From the NCBI RefSeq assembly GCF_900292035.1, contig NZ_OMPO01000001.1, positions 186,001 through 250,000 of the forward strand: a stretch of DNA of 64,000 bases, written 5' to 3'. The notes beneath the pieces were generated by a model. The model was not told the DNA's origin. It made no database searches and saw nothing but the letters and a program-made list of their open reading frames with translations. The DNA is from Blastococcus sp. Marseille-P5729 (GTDB lineage: Bacteria > Actinomycetota > Actinomycetes > Mycobacteriales > Antricoccaceae). Positions 54,954 through 63,400 of the stretch are shown piece after piece. The position numbers were made by a program, and so were the translations under genes. Positions within the stretch are counted from its first letter, which is position 1. Each line of letters begins with the position of its first letter.

Positions 54954-55496
54954 GTGAGCACGATGAGTGACCACCCGGCCCAGCTGCACCGAGATGAGCC
55001 GCCGCCGATCGCGAAACAGCGGGAGATCGTGCTGTCCGCCGAGGCCGCCACCACGGCGGCCCTGGGGGAGCAATGGCGCCAGGTCGCGGACCTACTGGAC
55101 GAGCTGGTGAGCGACTACGACGACCATCTGGAGTCCGGGGTCGACGAGCCCGCTCGCGCCGGCGCGCGCCAGCACCTGCAGCAGGTCATGGACGCCTTCG
55201 ACGTGGTCGGCGCCTCGGCCCGCCGCAACGCCGAGGTGCTTGAGGACATCGCGGCGGAGATCACCATCGCCCAGGCGCGGATGACATCGATCTGGAACGA
55301 GTACGAGGCCGCGCGAGCGCCGGTGCATTCCAGCATCGCGACCGGGCTAGTCGATCGGCGCTACACGGCGCGCGCGGCGCGCGAGGTCTGGTATCCGCTG
55401 GACGGCGCGGTCGGTGCGGCGGCCGCGCGGCTGCGGCCGATCGGCTCCGGCGCTGACCACGCGTCCGACAGCGTCATTCCGCTGACGCGACACTGA
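54954..55496 (+). CDS. Hypothetical helical protein, 180 residues
   Basis: Not recognised. Long amphipathic helices dominate (ALGEQWRQVADLLDELVSDY, a middle DVVGASARRNAEVLEDIAAE and a third helix), suggesting a helical-bundle or coiled-coil protein. No signal peptide. GAGGTGAG precedes the GTG at 54954; an upstream start at 54852 is in frame but has no such site. Its 3' end overlaps the convergent ctaA gene by 23 bp. Confidence 0.65.
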   Translation: MSTMSDHPAQLHRDEPPPIAKQREIVLSAEAATTAALGEQWRQVADLLDELVSDYDDHLESGVDEPARAGARQHLQQVMDAFDVVGASARRNAEVLEDIAAEITIAQARMTSIWNEYEAARAPVHSSIATGLVDRRYTARAAREVWYPLDGAVGAAAARLRPIGSGADHASDSVIPLTRH

Positions 55497-56421
55497 GCGT
55501 CTCGGCCGCCGGGCCGGCCGGAGGGCGCACCTTGCCGGGGCGCACGTAGCGCAGCTCCTCCGCCGTGAACGACGCCGCAGCCATGATCGCACCGGCGAGC
55601 ACGAGGTGCATCCCGACGAGCAGCTCCGGCAGGCCGGTGAAGTACTGCGTATAGCCAACCACGCCCTGAGCCACCTCGACGGCGACCAGCCACAGCGCGG
55701 CCGCCCGCAGCGACCGGTCGTGCAGCACGACGCTCAGGACCAGCAGCGTCAGGCTGACACCGACCAGCAGGAACACCGCATCCGCGTGCAGCTGCGACAG
55801 CAGCGCCGGGTCGAACCCGGTGCGCCCGGCCTCCGGATCGCCCGCGTGCGGCCCCGCGGCGGTGACGAAGGTGCCCAGCCCCATCGTGAGGTAGGTCGCG
55901 GTCATCAGCAGCCGCGCCAGCCAGTGGGTGCCCTTGCCCGCGTAGTCGGGCACGACCCGGTCCAGGTGTCGCGCCCGGTGGTAGAGCACCGCGCACCAGT
56001 AGATCAGCACCATGCTGAGCATCAGGTGCGCCATGACGGTGTACGGGTTCAGGCCAGTCAGCACGGTGATACCGCCGATGACCGCCTGGGCCGGGATGCC
56101 CAGACCGATCATGAATGCCAGGCGCGACATGTCCTTGCGCGGGGGATCGAGACGCCGCACGACCAGCCAGGTGCCCAGGGCGATGATCACCAGCACGAAC
56201 GTCAGGGTGCGGTTGAGGAACTCGATGTAGGTGTGGATCGGGTCCTCGGCCGTCGGCACGATGTTGCCGTCGTTGCAGGTCGGCCACTGCGCGCAGCCGA
56301 GCCCGGACCCGGTGAGCCGCACCGCGCCGCCGGTCACGACGATGCCGATGTTGGCCAGGAGGTTGGCCACGGACAGTCGCCGCACGTTGGTCGGCGTCGG
56401 AGCGGGCAGTGGGAGAGGCAC
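55474..56421 (-). CDS. ctaA: Heme A synthase
   Basis: A 315-residue membrane protein with eight hydrophobic helices that converts heme O to heme A. Conserved features: GAVRLTGSGLGCAQWPTC with its cysteine pair, and heme-ligand histidines in the even-numbered helices (EFLNRTL region, YTVMAHLMLS, LSQLHADAVF, VGMHLVLAG). The GTG at 56421 is chosen over an ATG at 56493 because TACCCT ends 6 nt upstream (leaderless) and the length fits the family. It works with ctaB. Confidence 0.93.
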   Translation of the reverse strand: MPLPLPAPTPTNVRRLSVANLLANIGIVVTGGAVRLTGSGLGCAQWPTCNDGNIVPTAEDPIHTYIEFLNRTLTFVLVIIALGTWLVVRRLDPPRKDMSRLAFMIGLGIPAQAVIGGITVLTGLNPYTVMAHLMLSMVLIYWCAVLYHRARHLDRVVPDYAGKGTHWLARLLMTATYLTMGLGTFVTAAGPHAGDPEAGRTGFDPALLSQLHADAVFLLVGVSLTLLVLSVVLHDRSLRAAALWLVAVEVAQGVVGYTQYFTGLPELLVGMHLVLAGAIMAAASFTAEELRYVRPGKVRPPAGPAAETLSVASAE

Positions 56422-56427
56422 GGCTCC

Positions 56428-56433
56428 AGGGTA
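56428..56433 (-). promoter_or_regulatory. -10 element of a leaderless promoter for ctaA
   Basis: TACCCT on the minus strand, 6 nt before the GTG at 56421. The same hexamer and spacing occur at uvrB. Confidence 0.45.
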
Positions 56434-56478
56434 CGTCGCCGTGCGGCGCAGTTCTTGTGCGGCCTCGCCGGGCCACCC

Positions 56479-56484
56479 TACGAT
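56479..56484 (+). promoter_or_regulatory. Possible -10 element for the CBS-domain gene
   Basis: TACGAT lies 33 nt before the ATG at 56518, leaving a short leader with GAGGAG. Confidence 0.35.
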
Positions 56485-56517
56485 GAGCGCCACCGCCGAG
56501 CGTAGAGGAGCGCACTC

Positions 56518-56943
56518 ATGAAGGTTCGCGACGTCCTACAGCACAAGGGCAGCGAGATCGTGATGATCTCGCCCGATGCGACGGTCCGAGAGCTCGTGGC
56601 GCTGCTCGCCGAGCACAACATTGGAGCGGTCATCGTGAGCAGCGACGGGGCTCGGCTCGACGGCATCGTGTCCGAGCGCGACGTCGTCCGCAACCTGCAG
56701 ACTCTCGAGCCGCTGAGCGAGAAGCCCGTGAGCGCGATCATGACCGAGGCGGCGAACACCTGCGCTCCCGGCAGCGAGGTCGGGTCGCTGCGGGTGCAGA
56801 TGACCGAGCAGCGGGTGCGGCATCTTCCGGTGCTCGACGACGGCAAGCTGGTCGGCATCATCAGCATCGGCGACGTCGTGAAGTCGGCGATCGACGAGCT
56901 GCAGTTCGAGCGGGACCAGCTGCACAGCTACGTCAACCAGTGA
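56518..56943 (+). CDS. CBS domain-containing protein
   Basis: A 141-residue protein made of a tandem CBS pair (Bateman module), residues about 7-60 and 72-130, ending in a charged helix. Such modules bind adenine nucleotides and act as energy sensors; the partner is unknown. GAGGAG precedes the ATG. Divergent from ctaA and upstream of sufR. Confidence 0.92.
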   Translation: MKVRDVLQHKGSEIVMISPDATVRELVALLAEHNIGAVIVSSDGARLDGIVSERDVVRNLQTLEPLSEKPVSAIMTEAANTCAPGSEVGSLRVQMTEQRVRHLPVLDDGKLVGIISIGDVVKSAIDELQFERDQLHSYVNQ

Positions 56944-57016
56944 CCGCGGCGGGCCGGGGCCCGACTGTTTCATAGATCACCGCGCCGCCTGACCACCAGC
57001 CCTGCGCCGAATTAGG

Positions 57017-57033
57017 TAACATGTCTGTTGTGA
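57017..57033 (+). promoter_or_regulatory. sufR promoter with probable autoregulatory repeat
   Basis: TAACAT (57017-57022) ends 7 nt before a GTG at 57030, fitting a leaderless promoter. The same bases form an imperfect inverted repeat TAACA-N7-TGTGA covering the -10 and the start codon, a suitable SufR operator. The link to SufR is inference. Confidence 0.4.
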
Positions 57034-57740
57034 AATTCGGTCAGACGGTCTCCACCACCGGCGCGCACGGCGCGACCGGTGATGGACGTACGCGCGAGCG
57101 CATCAGCACGCTGCTGCTCAACCACGGGCCGCAGAGCGCTGCCGAGCTGGCCCGGCCGCTGGCGATGACGCCCAATGGCGTACGACGGCACCTCGATGCG
57201 ATGCAGGCCGACGGGATCGTCGAGGAGGCGCCTGCGGCCGCCGGGCGCCGCGGCCGTCCGGCTCGGCGGTTCGGCCTGACCGAGGCCGCGCGCGACACCC
57301 TCCCGCACACCTACGACGACCTCGCGGTCGCGGCGCTTCGCCACCTGAGCGCGATCGGCGGTCGCGAGGCGGTCCGGGCCTTCGCCGACCAGCAGGTCAG
57401 CGGTCTGGAAGCACGGTGCCTGGCCGCCATGGATGGCGCCGGCGACGACCCGGTGGCCCGGGCGGACGCCCTTGCCTCCGCGCTGTCGGCCGAGGGCTAT
57501 GCTGCCTCGGCGGAATCGCTCGCCAGCGGCGGGCAGCTCTGCCAACGGCACTGCCCGGTCGCGCACGTCGCGGCGGAGTTCCCCGAGCTGTGCCAAGCCG
57601 AGACCGAGGTCATCGCCCGGCTGGTCGGCACCCACGTCCAACGCCTGGCGACCATCGCCAGAGGAGACGGGGTGTGTACGACGCACGTGCCCAGCGGCGT
57701 CCTCGTGACCGGCGGCGCGGGCCGACAGCGGGTCTGCTAG
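57030..57740 (+). CDS. sufR: Iron-sulfur regulator of the suf operon
   Basis: A 236-residue winged-helix repressor: N-terminal HTH ([30 protein letters not shown]-type region), [14 protein letters not shown] wing, and C-terminal cysteines CQRHCPVAH and ELCQAE plus GVCTTH, the expected Fe-S ligands. It likely represses sufB onward when its cluster is intact. GTG 57030 fits a leaderless transcript; ATG 57021, three codons earlier, is the alternative. sufB starts 68 bp downstream. Confidence 0.92.
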   Translation: MKFGQTVSTTGAHGATGDGRTRERISTLLLNHGPQSAAELARPLAMTPNGVRRHLDAMQADGIVEEAPAAAGRRGRPARRFGLTEAARDTLPHTYDDLAVAALRHLSAIGGREAVRAFADQQVSGLEARCLAAMDGAGDDPVARADALASALSAEGYAASAESLASGGQLCQRHCPVAHVAAEFPELCQAETEVIARLVGTHVQRLATIARGDGVCTTHVPSGVLVTGGAGRQRVC

Positions 57741-57808
57741 CCCGCCCCGTTTACCAGAACCACCAGTCCGACCAGCTACCCGATACCGAAGATCAGAGGT
57801 TTTTGGAT

Positions 57809-59251
57809 ATGACCACCACTGAAGGCGTGCAGACTCCGGTCGAGGTGACCCAGGACGAGCACATCGAGGCCCTGAGCCGCTACAACTACGGCTGGCACGA
57901 CAGCGACGAGGCCGGCGCGATCGCCAAGCGGGGCCTGTCCGAGCAGGTCGTCCGCGAGATCTCGGCGCTGAAGGACGAGCCGGAGTGGATGCTCGACACG
58001 CGGCTGAAGGCGCTGTCGCTGTTCGAGAAGAAGCCGATGCCGCAGTGGGGCGCCGACCTGTCGGGCATCAACTTCGACAACATCAAGTACTTCGTGCGCT
58101 CCACCGAGAAGCAGGCGACCTCGTGGGAGGACCTGCCCGAGGACATCAAGAACACCTACGACAAGCTCGGCATCCCCGAGGCGGAGAAGCAGCGGCTGGT
58201 CGCGGGCGTCGCCGCGCAGTACGAGTCGGAAGTGGTCTACCACCAGATCCGCGAGGACCTGGAGGAGCAGGGCGTCATCTTCGTCGACACCGACACCGGG
58301 CTGCGCGACTACCCGGAGCTGTTCCAGGAGTACTTCGGCTCGGTGATCCCCGCCGGCGACAACAAGTTCTCGGCGCTGAACACCGCCGTGTGGTCCGGCG
58401 GCTCGTTCATCTACGTGCCGAAGGGCGTGCACGTCGAGATCCCGCTGCAGGCCTACTTCCGGATCAACACCGAGAACATGGGTCAGTTCGAGCGCACGCT
58501 GATCATCGTCGATGAGGACGCCTACGTTCACTACGTCGAGGGCTGCACCGCACCGATCTACTCGTCCGACTCGCTGCACTCCGCGGTCGTCGAGATCATC
58601 GTCAAGAAGGGCGCGCGCTGCCGGTACACGACCATCCAGAACTGGTCGAACAACGTCTACAACCTGGTCACCAAGCGCGCGAACGCGCACGAGGGCGCGA
58701 CCATGGAGTGGATCGACGGCAACATCGGCTCGAAGGTCACGATGAAGTACCCGGCGGTCTTCATGCTCGGGGAGCATGCGCGCGGCGAGGTGCTCTCGGT
58801 CGCGTTCGCGGGCGAGGGCCAGCACCAGGACGCCGGCTCGAAGATGGTGCACCTGGCGCCGCACACGTCGTCCTCGATCATCTCCAAGTCCGTCGCCCGC
58901 GGCGGCGGGCGCGCCTCCTACCGCGGCCTGGTGCGGGTGAACCCCCGTGCCCACGGCTCGTCGTCCGTGGTCAAGTGCGACGCGCTGCTGGTCGACCAGA
59001 TCAGCCGCTCCGACACCTACCCGTACGTCGACATCCGCAACGACGACGTCTCGATGGGCCACGAGGCCACCGTGACCAAGGTCAGCGAGGATCAGCTGTT
59101 CTACCTCATGTCGCGCGGCATGGAGGAGGACGAGGCGATGGCGATGATCGTGCGCGGCTTCGTCGAGCCGATCGCCAAGGAGCTGCCGATGGAGTACGCG
59201 TTGGAGCTCAACCGCCTGATCGAACTGCAGATGGAAGGTGCGGTGGGCTAA
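57809..59251 (+). CDS. sufB: Fe-S cluster assembly scaffold protein SufB
   Basis: A 480-residue beta-helix scaffold of the SufBCD complex. Characteristic: [31 protein letters not shown] with a conserved Cys, and the C-terminal [17 protein letters not shown] with the helical SufC-binding region. It carries no intein, unlike some mycobacterial SufB. AGAGG precedes the ATG at 57809 by 10 nt; earlier in-frame codons lie within sufR. Confidence 0.97.
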   Translation: MTTTEGVQTPVEVTQDEHIEALSRYNYGWHDSDEAGAIAKRGLSEQVVREISALKDEPEWMLDTRLKALSLFEKKPMPQWGADLSGINFDNIKYFVRSTEKQATSWEDLPEDIKNTYDKLGIPEAEKQRLVAGVAAQYESEVVYHQIREDLEEQGVIFVDTDTGLRDYPELFQEYFGSVIPAGDNKFSALNTAVWSGGSFIYVPKGVHVEIPLQAYFRINTENMGQFERTLIIVDEDAYVHYVEGCTAPIYSSDSLHSAVVEIIVKKGARCRYTTIQNWSNNVYNLVTKRANAHEGATMEWIDGNIGSKVTMKYPAVFMLGEHARGEVLSVAFAGEGQHQDAGSKMVHLAPHTSSSIISKSVARGGGRASYRGLVRVNPRAHGSSSVVKCDALLVDQISRSDTYPYVDIRNDDVSMGHEATVTKVSEDQLFYLMSRGMEEDEAMAMIVRGFVEPIAKELPMEYALELNRLIELQMEGAVG

Positions 59252-59270
59252 CGCCTAGGCACGGCACCCG

Positions 59271-59286
59271 AGCCGGTCGGCCGGCT
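59271..59286 (+). other. Stem-loop between sufB and sufD
   Basis: AGCCGG-TCGG-CCGGCT is a perfect 6-bp stem 20 nt after the sufB stop. It may tune mRNA stability between the two genes; no U tract. Confidence 0.35.
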
Positions 59287-59339
59287 GTCGCGGACAGACG
59301 ACGAGCTACCACACCTCACCGAACCAGAAAGCGAAGTAA

Positions 59340-60509
59340 GTGACTGTTACCGACACTCCCGCGGTGGCGCGGGCGATCGAGACGACCGACCAGGTCCTCT
59401 CGCACCTGCATCCCGAGGGCTCGCGCGATGTCGCCGACCACCCGGTCCCGGCTGGACGCGAGGAGATCTGGCGTTTCACCCCGATGCGCCGGCTGCGCGG
59501 CCTGCACCAGGACGCCCCCTTCGTGGGTGCGCTCGAGCTCGACATCGAGGCGCCCGACGGCGTCACCGTCGGGCGGGCCGCCGCGGACGACGCGGTGCGC
59601 GGCAGCAGCGGCTATCTGCCCACCGACCGGATCACCGCACGCGCATGGGAGGCCGCTGAGCGAGTCGACACCGTGCAGATCGCGCAGGACGTCGTGCTCG
59701 ACGAGCCGGCTATCGTGCGGCACACCGGCTCCAGCGGAGAGAGTGCGCGGGCCGGCCACCTAGTCGTCGTCGCCGGGAAGTTCAGCAAGGCCACCGTCGT
59801 CCTCGACTTCGAGGGCACCGCGACGCTCGCCGACACGATCGAGTTCGTGGTCGAGGACGGCGCGCAGCTGACCGTCGTCACCCTCGACGACTGGGCGGAC
59901 GACGCGCTGCACCACTCCTCGCAGCACGCCCGCATCGGCCGGGATGCGCACTTCAAGCACATCGCCGTCACCTTCGGCGGCGACCTCGTGCGCACCAACA
60001 CCTCGGTCAGCTACGCCGGACCCGGTGGAGAGGCCGAGCTGCTGGGGATCTACTTCGCCGATGCCGGTCAGCACATCGAGCATCGGCTGTTCGTCGATCA
60101 CGACGCTCCGAAGACCAAGAGCAATGTCGATTACAAGGGCGCCCTGCAGGGCAAGGACGCGCACACCGTCTGGATCGGCGATGTGCTGATCCGCAAGGTC
60201 GCCGAGGGCATCGAGACCTACGAGTCCAACCGCAACCTGGTCCTCACCGAGGGCTGCCGCGCCGACTCGGTGCCGAACCTGGAGATCGAGACCGGGGAGA
60301 TCGAGGGCGCTGGGCACGCCTCGACCACCGGGCGCTTCGACGACGAGCAGCTGTTCTACCTGCAGTCGCGCGGCATCCCTGCGGAGGAGGCCCGGCGTCT
60401 CGTCGTCCGCGGCTTCTTCGCCGACATCATCCGCAAAATCGGCGTCCCGTCGATCGAGGAGAAGCTCATCGACGCCGTCGAGGCCGAGCTCGCCCGATCG
60501 AACGCCTGA
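59340..60509 (+). CDS. sufD: Fe-S cluster assembly protein SufD
   Basis: A 389-residue SufB paralogue in the SufBC2D complex. The middle beta-helix (FLEVEDGAQL-type strands) and C-terminal DEQLFYLQSRGIPAEEARRLVVRGFF match the family. The GTG start follows AAGCGAAGTAA, a weak site. It lies 88 bp after sufB. Confidence 0.94.
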   Translation: MTVTDTPAVARAIETTDQVLSHLHPEGSRDVADHPVPAGREEIWRFTPMRRLRGLHQDAPFVGALELDIEAPDGVTVGRAAADDAVRGSSGYLPTDRITARAWEAAERVDTVQIAQDVVLDEPAIVRHTGSSGESARAGHLVVVAGKFSKATVVLDFEGTATLADTIEFVVEDGAQLTVVTLDDWADDALHHSSQHARIGRDAHFKHIAVTFGGDLVRTNTSVSYAGPGGEAELLGIYFADAGQHIEHRLFVDHDAPKTKSNVDYKGALQGKDAHTVWIGDVLIRKVAEGIETYESNRNLVLTEGCRADSVPNLEIETGEIEGAGHASTTGRFDDEQLFYLQSRGIPAEEARRLVVRGFFADIIRKIGVPSIEEKLIDAVEAELARSNA

Positions 60510-60551
60510 CCCAGCCGTCCCGCACTACACAGCATTCAGGAGACACCAACA

Positions 60552-61316
60552 GTGGCCACCCTAGAGATTCGTGACCTGCACGTCAGCGTCAACACCGGCA
60601 CCGAGGACAAGCAGATCCTCCGGGGCGTCGACCTCACCCTCAATCAGGGCGAGATCCACGCCATCATGGGCCCGAACGGTTCGGGCAAGTCGACCCTGGC
60701 GTACGCCGTCGCCGGGCACCCCAAGTACGCAGTGACATCGGGTCAGATCCTGCTGGATGGCGAGGACGTCCTCGCCATGACCGTCGACGAGCGGGCCCGC
60801 GCCGGCCTGTTCCTGGCGATGCAGTACCCGGTCGAGGTGCCGGGCGTGTCGGTGGCGAACTTCCTGCGCACCGCCGCGACCGCCGTCCGCGGCGAGGCCC
60901 CGAAGCTGCGGCACTGGGTCAAGGAGGTCAAGGAGGCGATGGAGGGCCTGCGGATGGACCCGGCCTTCTCTGAACGGTCCATCAACGAGGGCTTCTCCGG
61001 CGGCGAGAAGAAGCGCCACGAGATCCTGCAGATGGAGTTGCTGGCCCCGAAGGTCGCAATCCTCGACGAGACCGACTCGGGCCTTGACATCGACGCGCTG
61101 CGCGTCGTGTCGGAGGGCATCAACCGGGTGCACGAGAAGACCGACAACGCGACGGTGCTGATCACCCACTACACCCGCATCCTCCGGTACGTGAAGCCTG
61201 ACCACGTCCACGTGTTCGCAGGCGGCCGGATCGCCGAGTCCGGGGGCCCCGAGCTCGCCGAGGAGCTCGAGGAGAAGGGCTACGAGCGATTCATGAGCGC
61301 AGGCGCGCAGGCGTGA
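60552..61316 (+). CDS. sufC: Fe-S cluster assembly ATPase SufC
   Basis: A 254-residue ABC-type ATPase: Walker A GPNGSGKST, signature FSGGEKKRHEI, Walker B VAILDETDSGLD. It drives conformational change in SufBD. CAGGAG lies before the GTG start. Its stop overlaps the sufS start (GTGA). Confidence 0.97.
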   Translation: MATLEIRDLHVSVNTGTEDKQILRGVDLTLNQGEIHAIMGPNGSGKSTLAYAVAGHPKYAVTSGQILLDGEDVLAMTVDERARAGLFLAMQYPVEVPGVSVANFLRTAATAVRGEAPKLRHWVKEVKEAMEGLRMDPAFSERSINEGFSGGEKKRHEILQMELLAPKVAILDETDSGLDIDALRVVSEGINRVHEKTDNATVLITHYTRILRYVKPDHVHVFAGGRIAESGGPELAEELEEKGYERFMSAGAQA

Positions 61317-62578
61317 GCGGCCAGCGAGCGCCGTACGACGTCGAGAAGGTGCGGGCGGATTTCCCGATCCTGTCCCGCAGCTTCGACGACGGCGTACCTG
61401 TCGTGTACCTGGACTCGGCGAACACCTCGCAGAAGCCGCAGTCGGTCATCGACGCGATGAGCGAGCACTTCGCGCTGCACAACGCCAACGTGGCGCGGGC
61501 GATGCACCGGCTGGGCGCGGAGTCCACCGAGGCCATGGAGGACGCGCGGGCGAAGGTAGCCCGCTTCATCGGTGCGTCGCGGCCGGAGGAGGTCGTGTTC
61601 ACCAAGAACGCCTCCGAGGCGTTGAACCTGCTGGCCCGCACGATGGGCGATGCCACCGGAGACCTCGGCCTGCGCGAGGGCGACGAGGTGGTGATCTCCC
61701 AGATGGAGCACCACTCCAACATCGTGCCCTGGCAGCTGTTGTGCGAGCGCACGGGCGCCGTGCTGCGCTGGTTCGGGATCACCGACGAGGGTCGCCTGGA
61801 CCTCGCCGGGATCGATGAGCTGATCAACGACAAGACCAAGATCGTCTCGCTCACGCACGTGTCGAACATGCTGGGCACTATCAACCCGATCAGCCAGATC
61901 GCCGAGAAGGCGCACGCCGTCGGAGCATTCATGTTCGTCGACGCTTCGCAGGCGGTGCCGCAGATGCCGTACGACGTCAGCACCCTGGGCGCGGACGCCG
62001 TGGCCTTCACCGGTCACAAGATGCTCGGCCCGACCGGGGTCGGCGTCCTGTGGGCTCGATACGAGCTGCTGGAACAGCTGCCGCCGTTCCTCGGAGGCGG
62101 CGAGATGATCGAGATCGTCAAGATGACCCGCTCGACGTACGCGCCGCCGCCGGCTCGCTTCGAGGCCGGCACGCCGCCGATCGTGCAGATCATCGGGCTG
62201 GGCACCGCGGTCGACTACCTCGAGGGGATCGGCATGGAGGCGATCGCCGAGCACGAGCGCCAGATCGCCGCGTATGCCCTCGAGGGGCTGCAGTCGGTCA
62301 GCGGCGTGCGCATCCTCGGACCGAAGACCGTCGAGCAGCGCGGGGGAGCGATCAGCTTCGAGCTGGCCGAGGTGCACCCGCACGACGTCGGCCAGGTTCT
62401 CGACTCCTACGGCATCGCCGTGCGGGGCGGGCACCACTGCGCCCGCCCGGCCCACGAGCGGTTCGGTGTCGGCGCCTCCACCCGCGTCTCGCCCTACCTC
62501 TACTCGACCGAAGCGGAGATCGACGCCTTCGTCGAGGGCCTGGAGAAGGTCAAGACCTTCTTCCGGGTCGACTACTAG
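61313..62578 (+). CDS. sufS: Cysteine desulfurase SufS
   Basis: A 421-residue PLP enzyme (class V aminotransferase fold) providing sulfur as persulfide. The PLP-binding Lys is in AFTGHKMLGPTG and the active-site Cys in RGGHHCARPAHERF. The GTG start overlaps sufC by 4 nt. SufU downstream is the expected sulfur acceptor. Confidence 0.96.
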   Translation: MSGQRAPYDVEKVRADFPILSRSFDDGVPVVYLDSANTSQKPQSVIDAMSEHFALHNANVARAMHRLGAESTEAMEDARAKVARFIGASRPEEVVFTKNASEALNLLARTMGDATGDLGLREGDEVVISQMEHHSNIVPWQLLCERTGAVLRWFGITDEGRLDLAGIDELINDKTKIVSLTHVSNMLGTINPISQIAEKAHAVGAFMFVDASQAVPQMPYDVSTLGADAVAFTGHKMLGPTGVGVLWARYELLEQLPPFLGGGEMIEIVKMTRSTYAPPPARFEAGTPPIVQIIGLGTAVDYLEGIGMEAIAEHERQIAAYALEGLQSVSGVRILGPKTVEQRGGAISFELAEVHPHDVGQVLDSYGIAVRGGHHCARPAHERFGVGASTRVSPYLYSTEAEIDAFVEGLEKVKTFFRVDY

Positions 62579-62592
62579 GCAGGAGAACCGGC

Positions 62593-63051
62593 GTGCAGCT
62601 GGAGTCGATGTACCAGGAGATCATCCTGGACCATTACAAGAACCCGCAGGGCAAGGGCCTGCGCGAGCCGTTCGACGGGGAGGCGCACCACGTGAACCCG
62701 ACCTGCGGTGACGAGGTCACCGTGCGGGTGAAGGTCTCCGGTGACGGCTCGACGATCGAGGACCTGTCGTACGACGGAATCGGGTGCTCGATCAGCCAGG
62801 CCTCGGAGTCCGTGCTGTACGAGCTGGTCAACGGAAAGCCGGTCGATGAGGCCTTCGAGAAGCTCGACGCGTTCACCGAGCTCATGCAGAGCAAGGGCGG
62901 AGCCGACCCCGACGAGGATGTGCTCGAGGACGGCGTCGCGTTCGTCGGCGTCGCGAAGTTCCCCGCGCGCATCAAATGTGCCCTGCTGGGCTGGATGGCT
63001 TTCAAGGACGCCGCCGCACGCGCGGGCGTCGACGTACCGGAAGGAAAGTAG
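62593..63051 (+). CDS. sufU: Zinc-dependent sulfurtransferase SufU
   Basis: A 152-residue IscU-like protein with zinc/sulfur ligands Cys38 and Asp40 (NPTCGDE), Cys65 (GIGCSIS) and Cys129 (IKCALLGW), and the SufU-specific insertion of about 20 residues between the second and third Cys. AGGAGAA precedes the GTG at 62593. In Gram-positives SufU takes persulfide from SufS. Confidence 0.96.
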   Translation: MQLESMYQEIILDHYKNPQGKGLREPFDGEAHHVNPTCGDEVTVRVKVSGDGSTIEDLSYDGIGCSISQASESVLYELVNGKPVDEAFEKLDAFTELMQSKGGADPDEDVLEDGVAFVGVAKFPARIKCALLGWMAFKDAAARAGVDVPEGK

Positions 63052-63393
63052 ATGACCGAGGACACCAAGGTCGCCTCGCTGGACGACCTCGAAGAAGCCA
63101 TGCGCGATGTCGTGGATCCCGAGCTGGGGATCAACGTCGTCGACCTCGGGCTGGTCTATGGCCTCGATGTCGATGAGGCCAACGTGGCGACCATCGACAT
63201 GACCCTGACCTCGGCGGCCTGCCCGCTGACCGACGTCATCGAGGAGCAGACCCGCCAGGCCGTCACCGGCGGCCCGGGGCCGGGCCTGTGCAACGACGTG
63301 CGGATCAACTGGGTCTGGATGCCGCCGTGGTCGATGGACAAGATCACCGACGACGGCCGCGAGCAGCTGCGCGCGCTCGGCTTCAACATCTAG
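63052..63393 (+). CDS. sufT: Metal-sulfur cluster assembly factor (SufT-like, MIP18 family)
   Basis: A 113-residue DUF59/MIP18-type protein: VVDPELGINVVDLGLVYGL and the conserved Cys in TSAACPLTDVI. It assists Fe-S protein maturation. The ATG follows the sufU stop directly, so it is the last gene of the suf operon. Confidence 0.94.
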   Translation: MTEDTKVASLDDLEEAMRDVVDPELGINVVDLGLVYGLDVDEANVATIDMTLTSAACPLTDVIEEQTRQAVTGGPGPGLCNDVRINWVWMPPWSMDKITDDGREQLRALGFNI

Positions 63394-63400
63394 CCCTGCG

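Noticed and set aside
56483-56521. 12-codon upstream frame ending in ATGA at the CBS gene start
   Set aside because: Its ATG lies inside the likely -10 element, so it would not be on the transcript.
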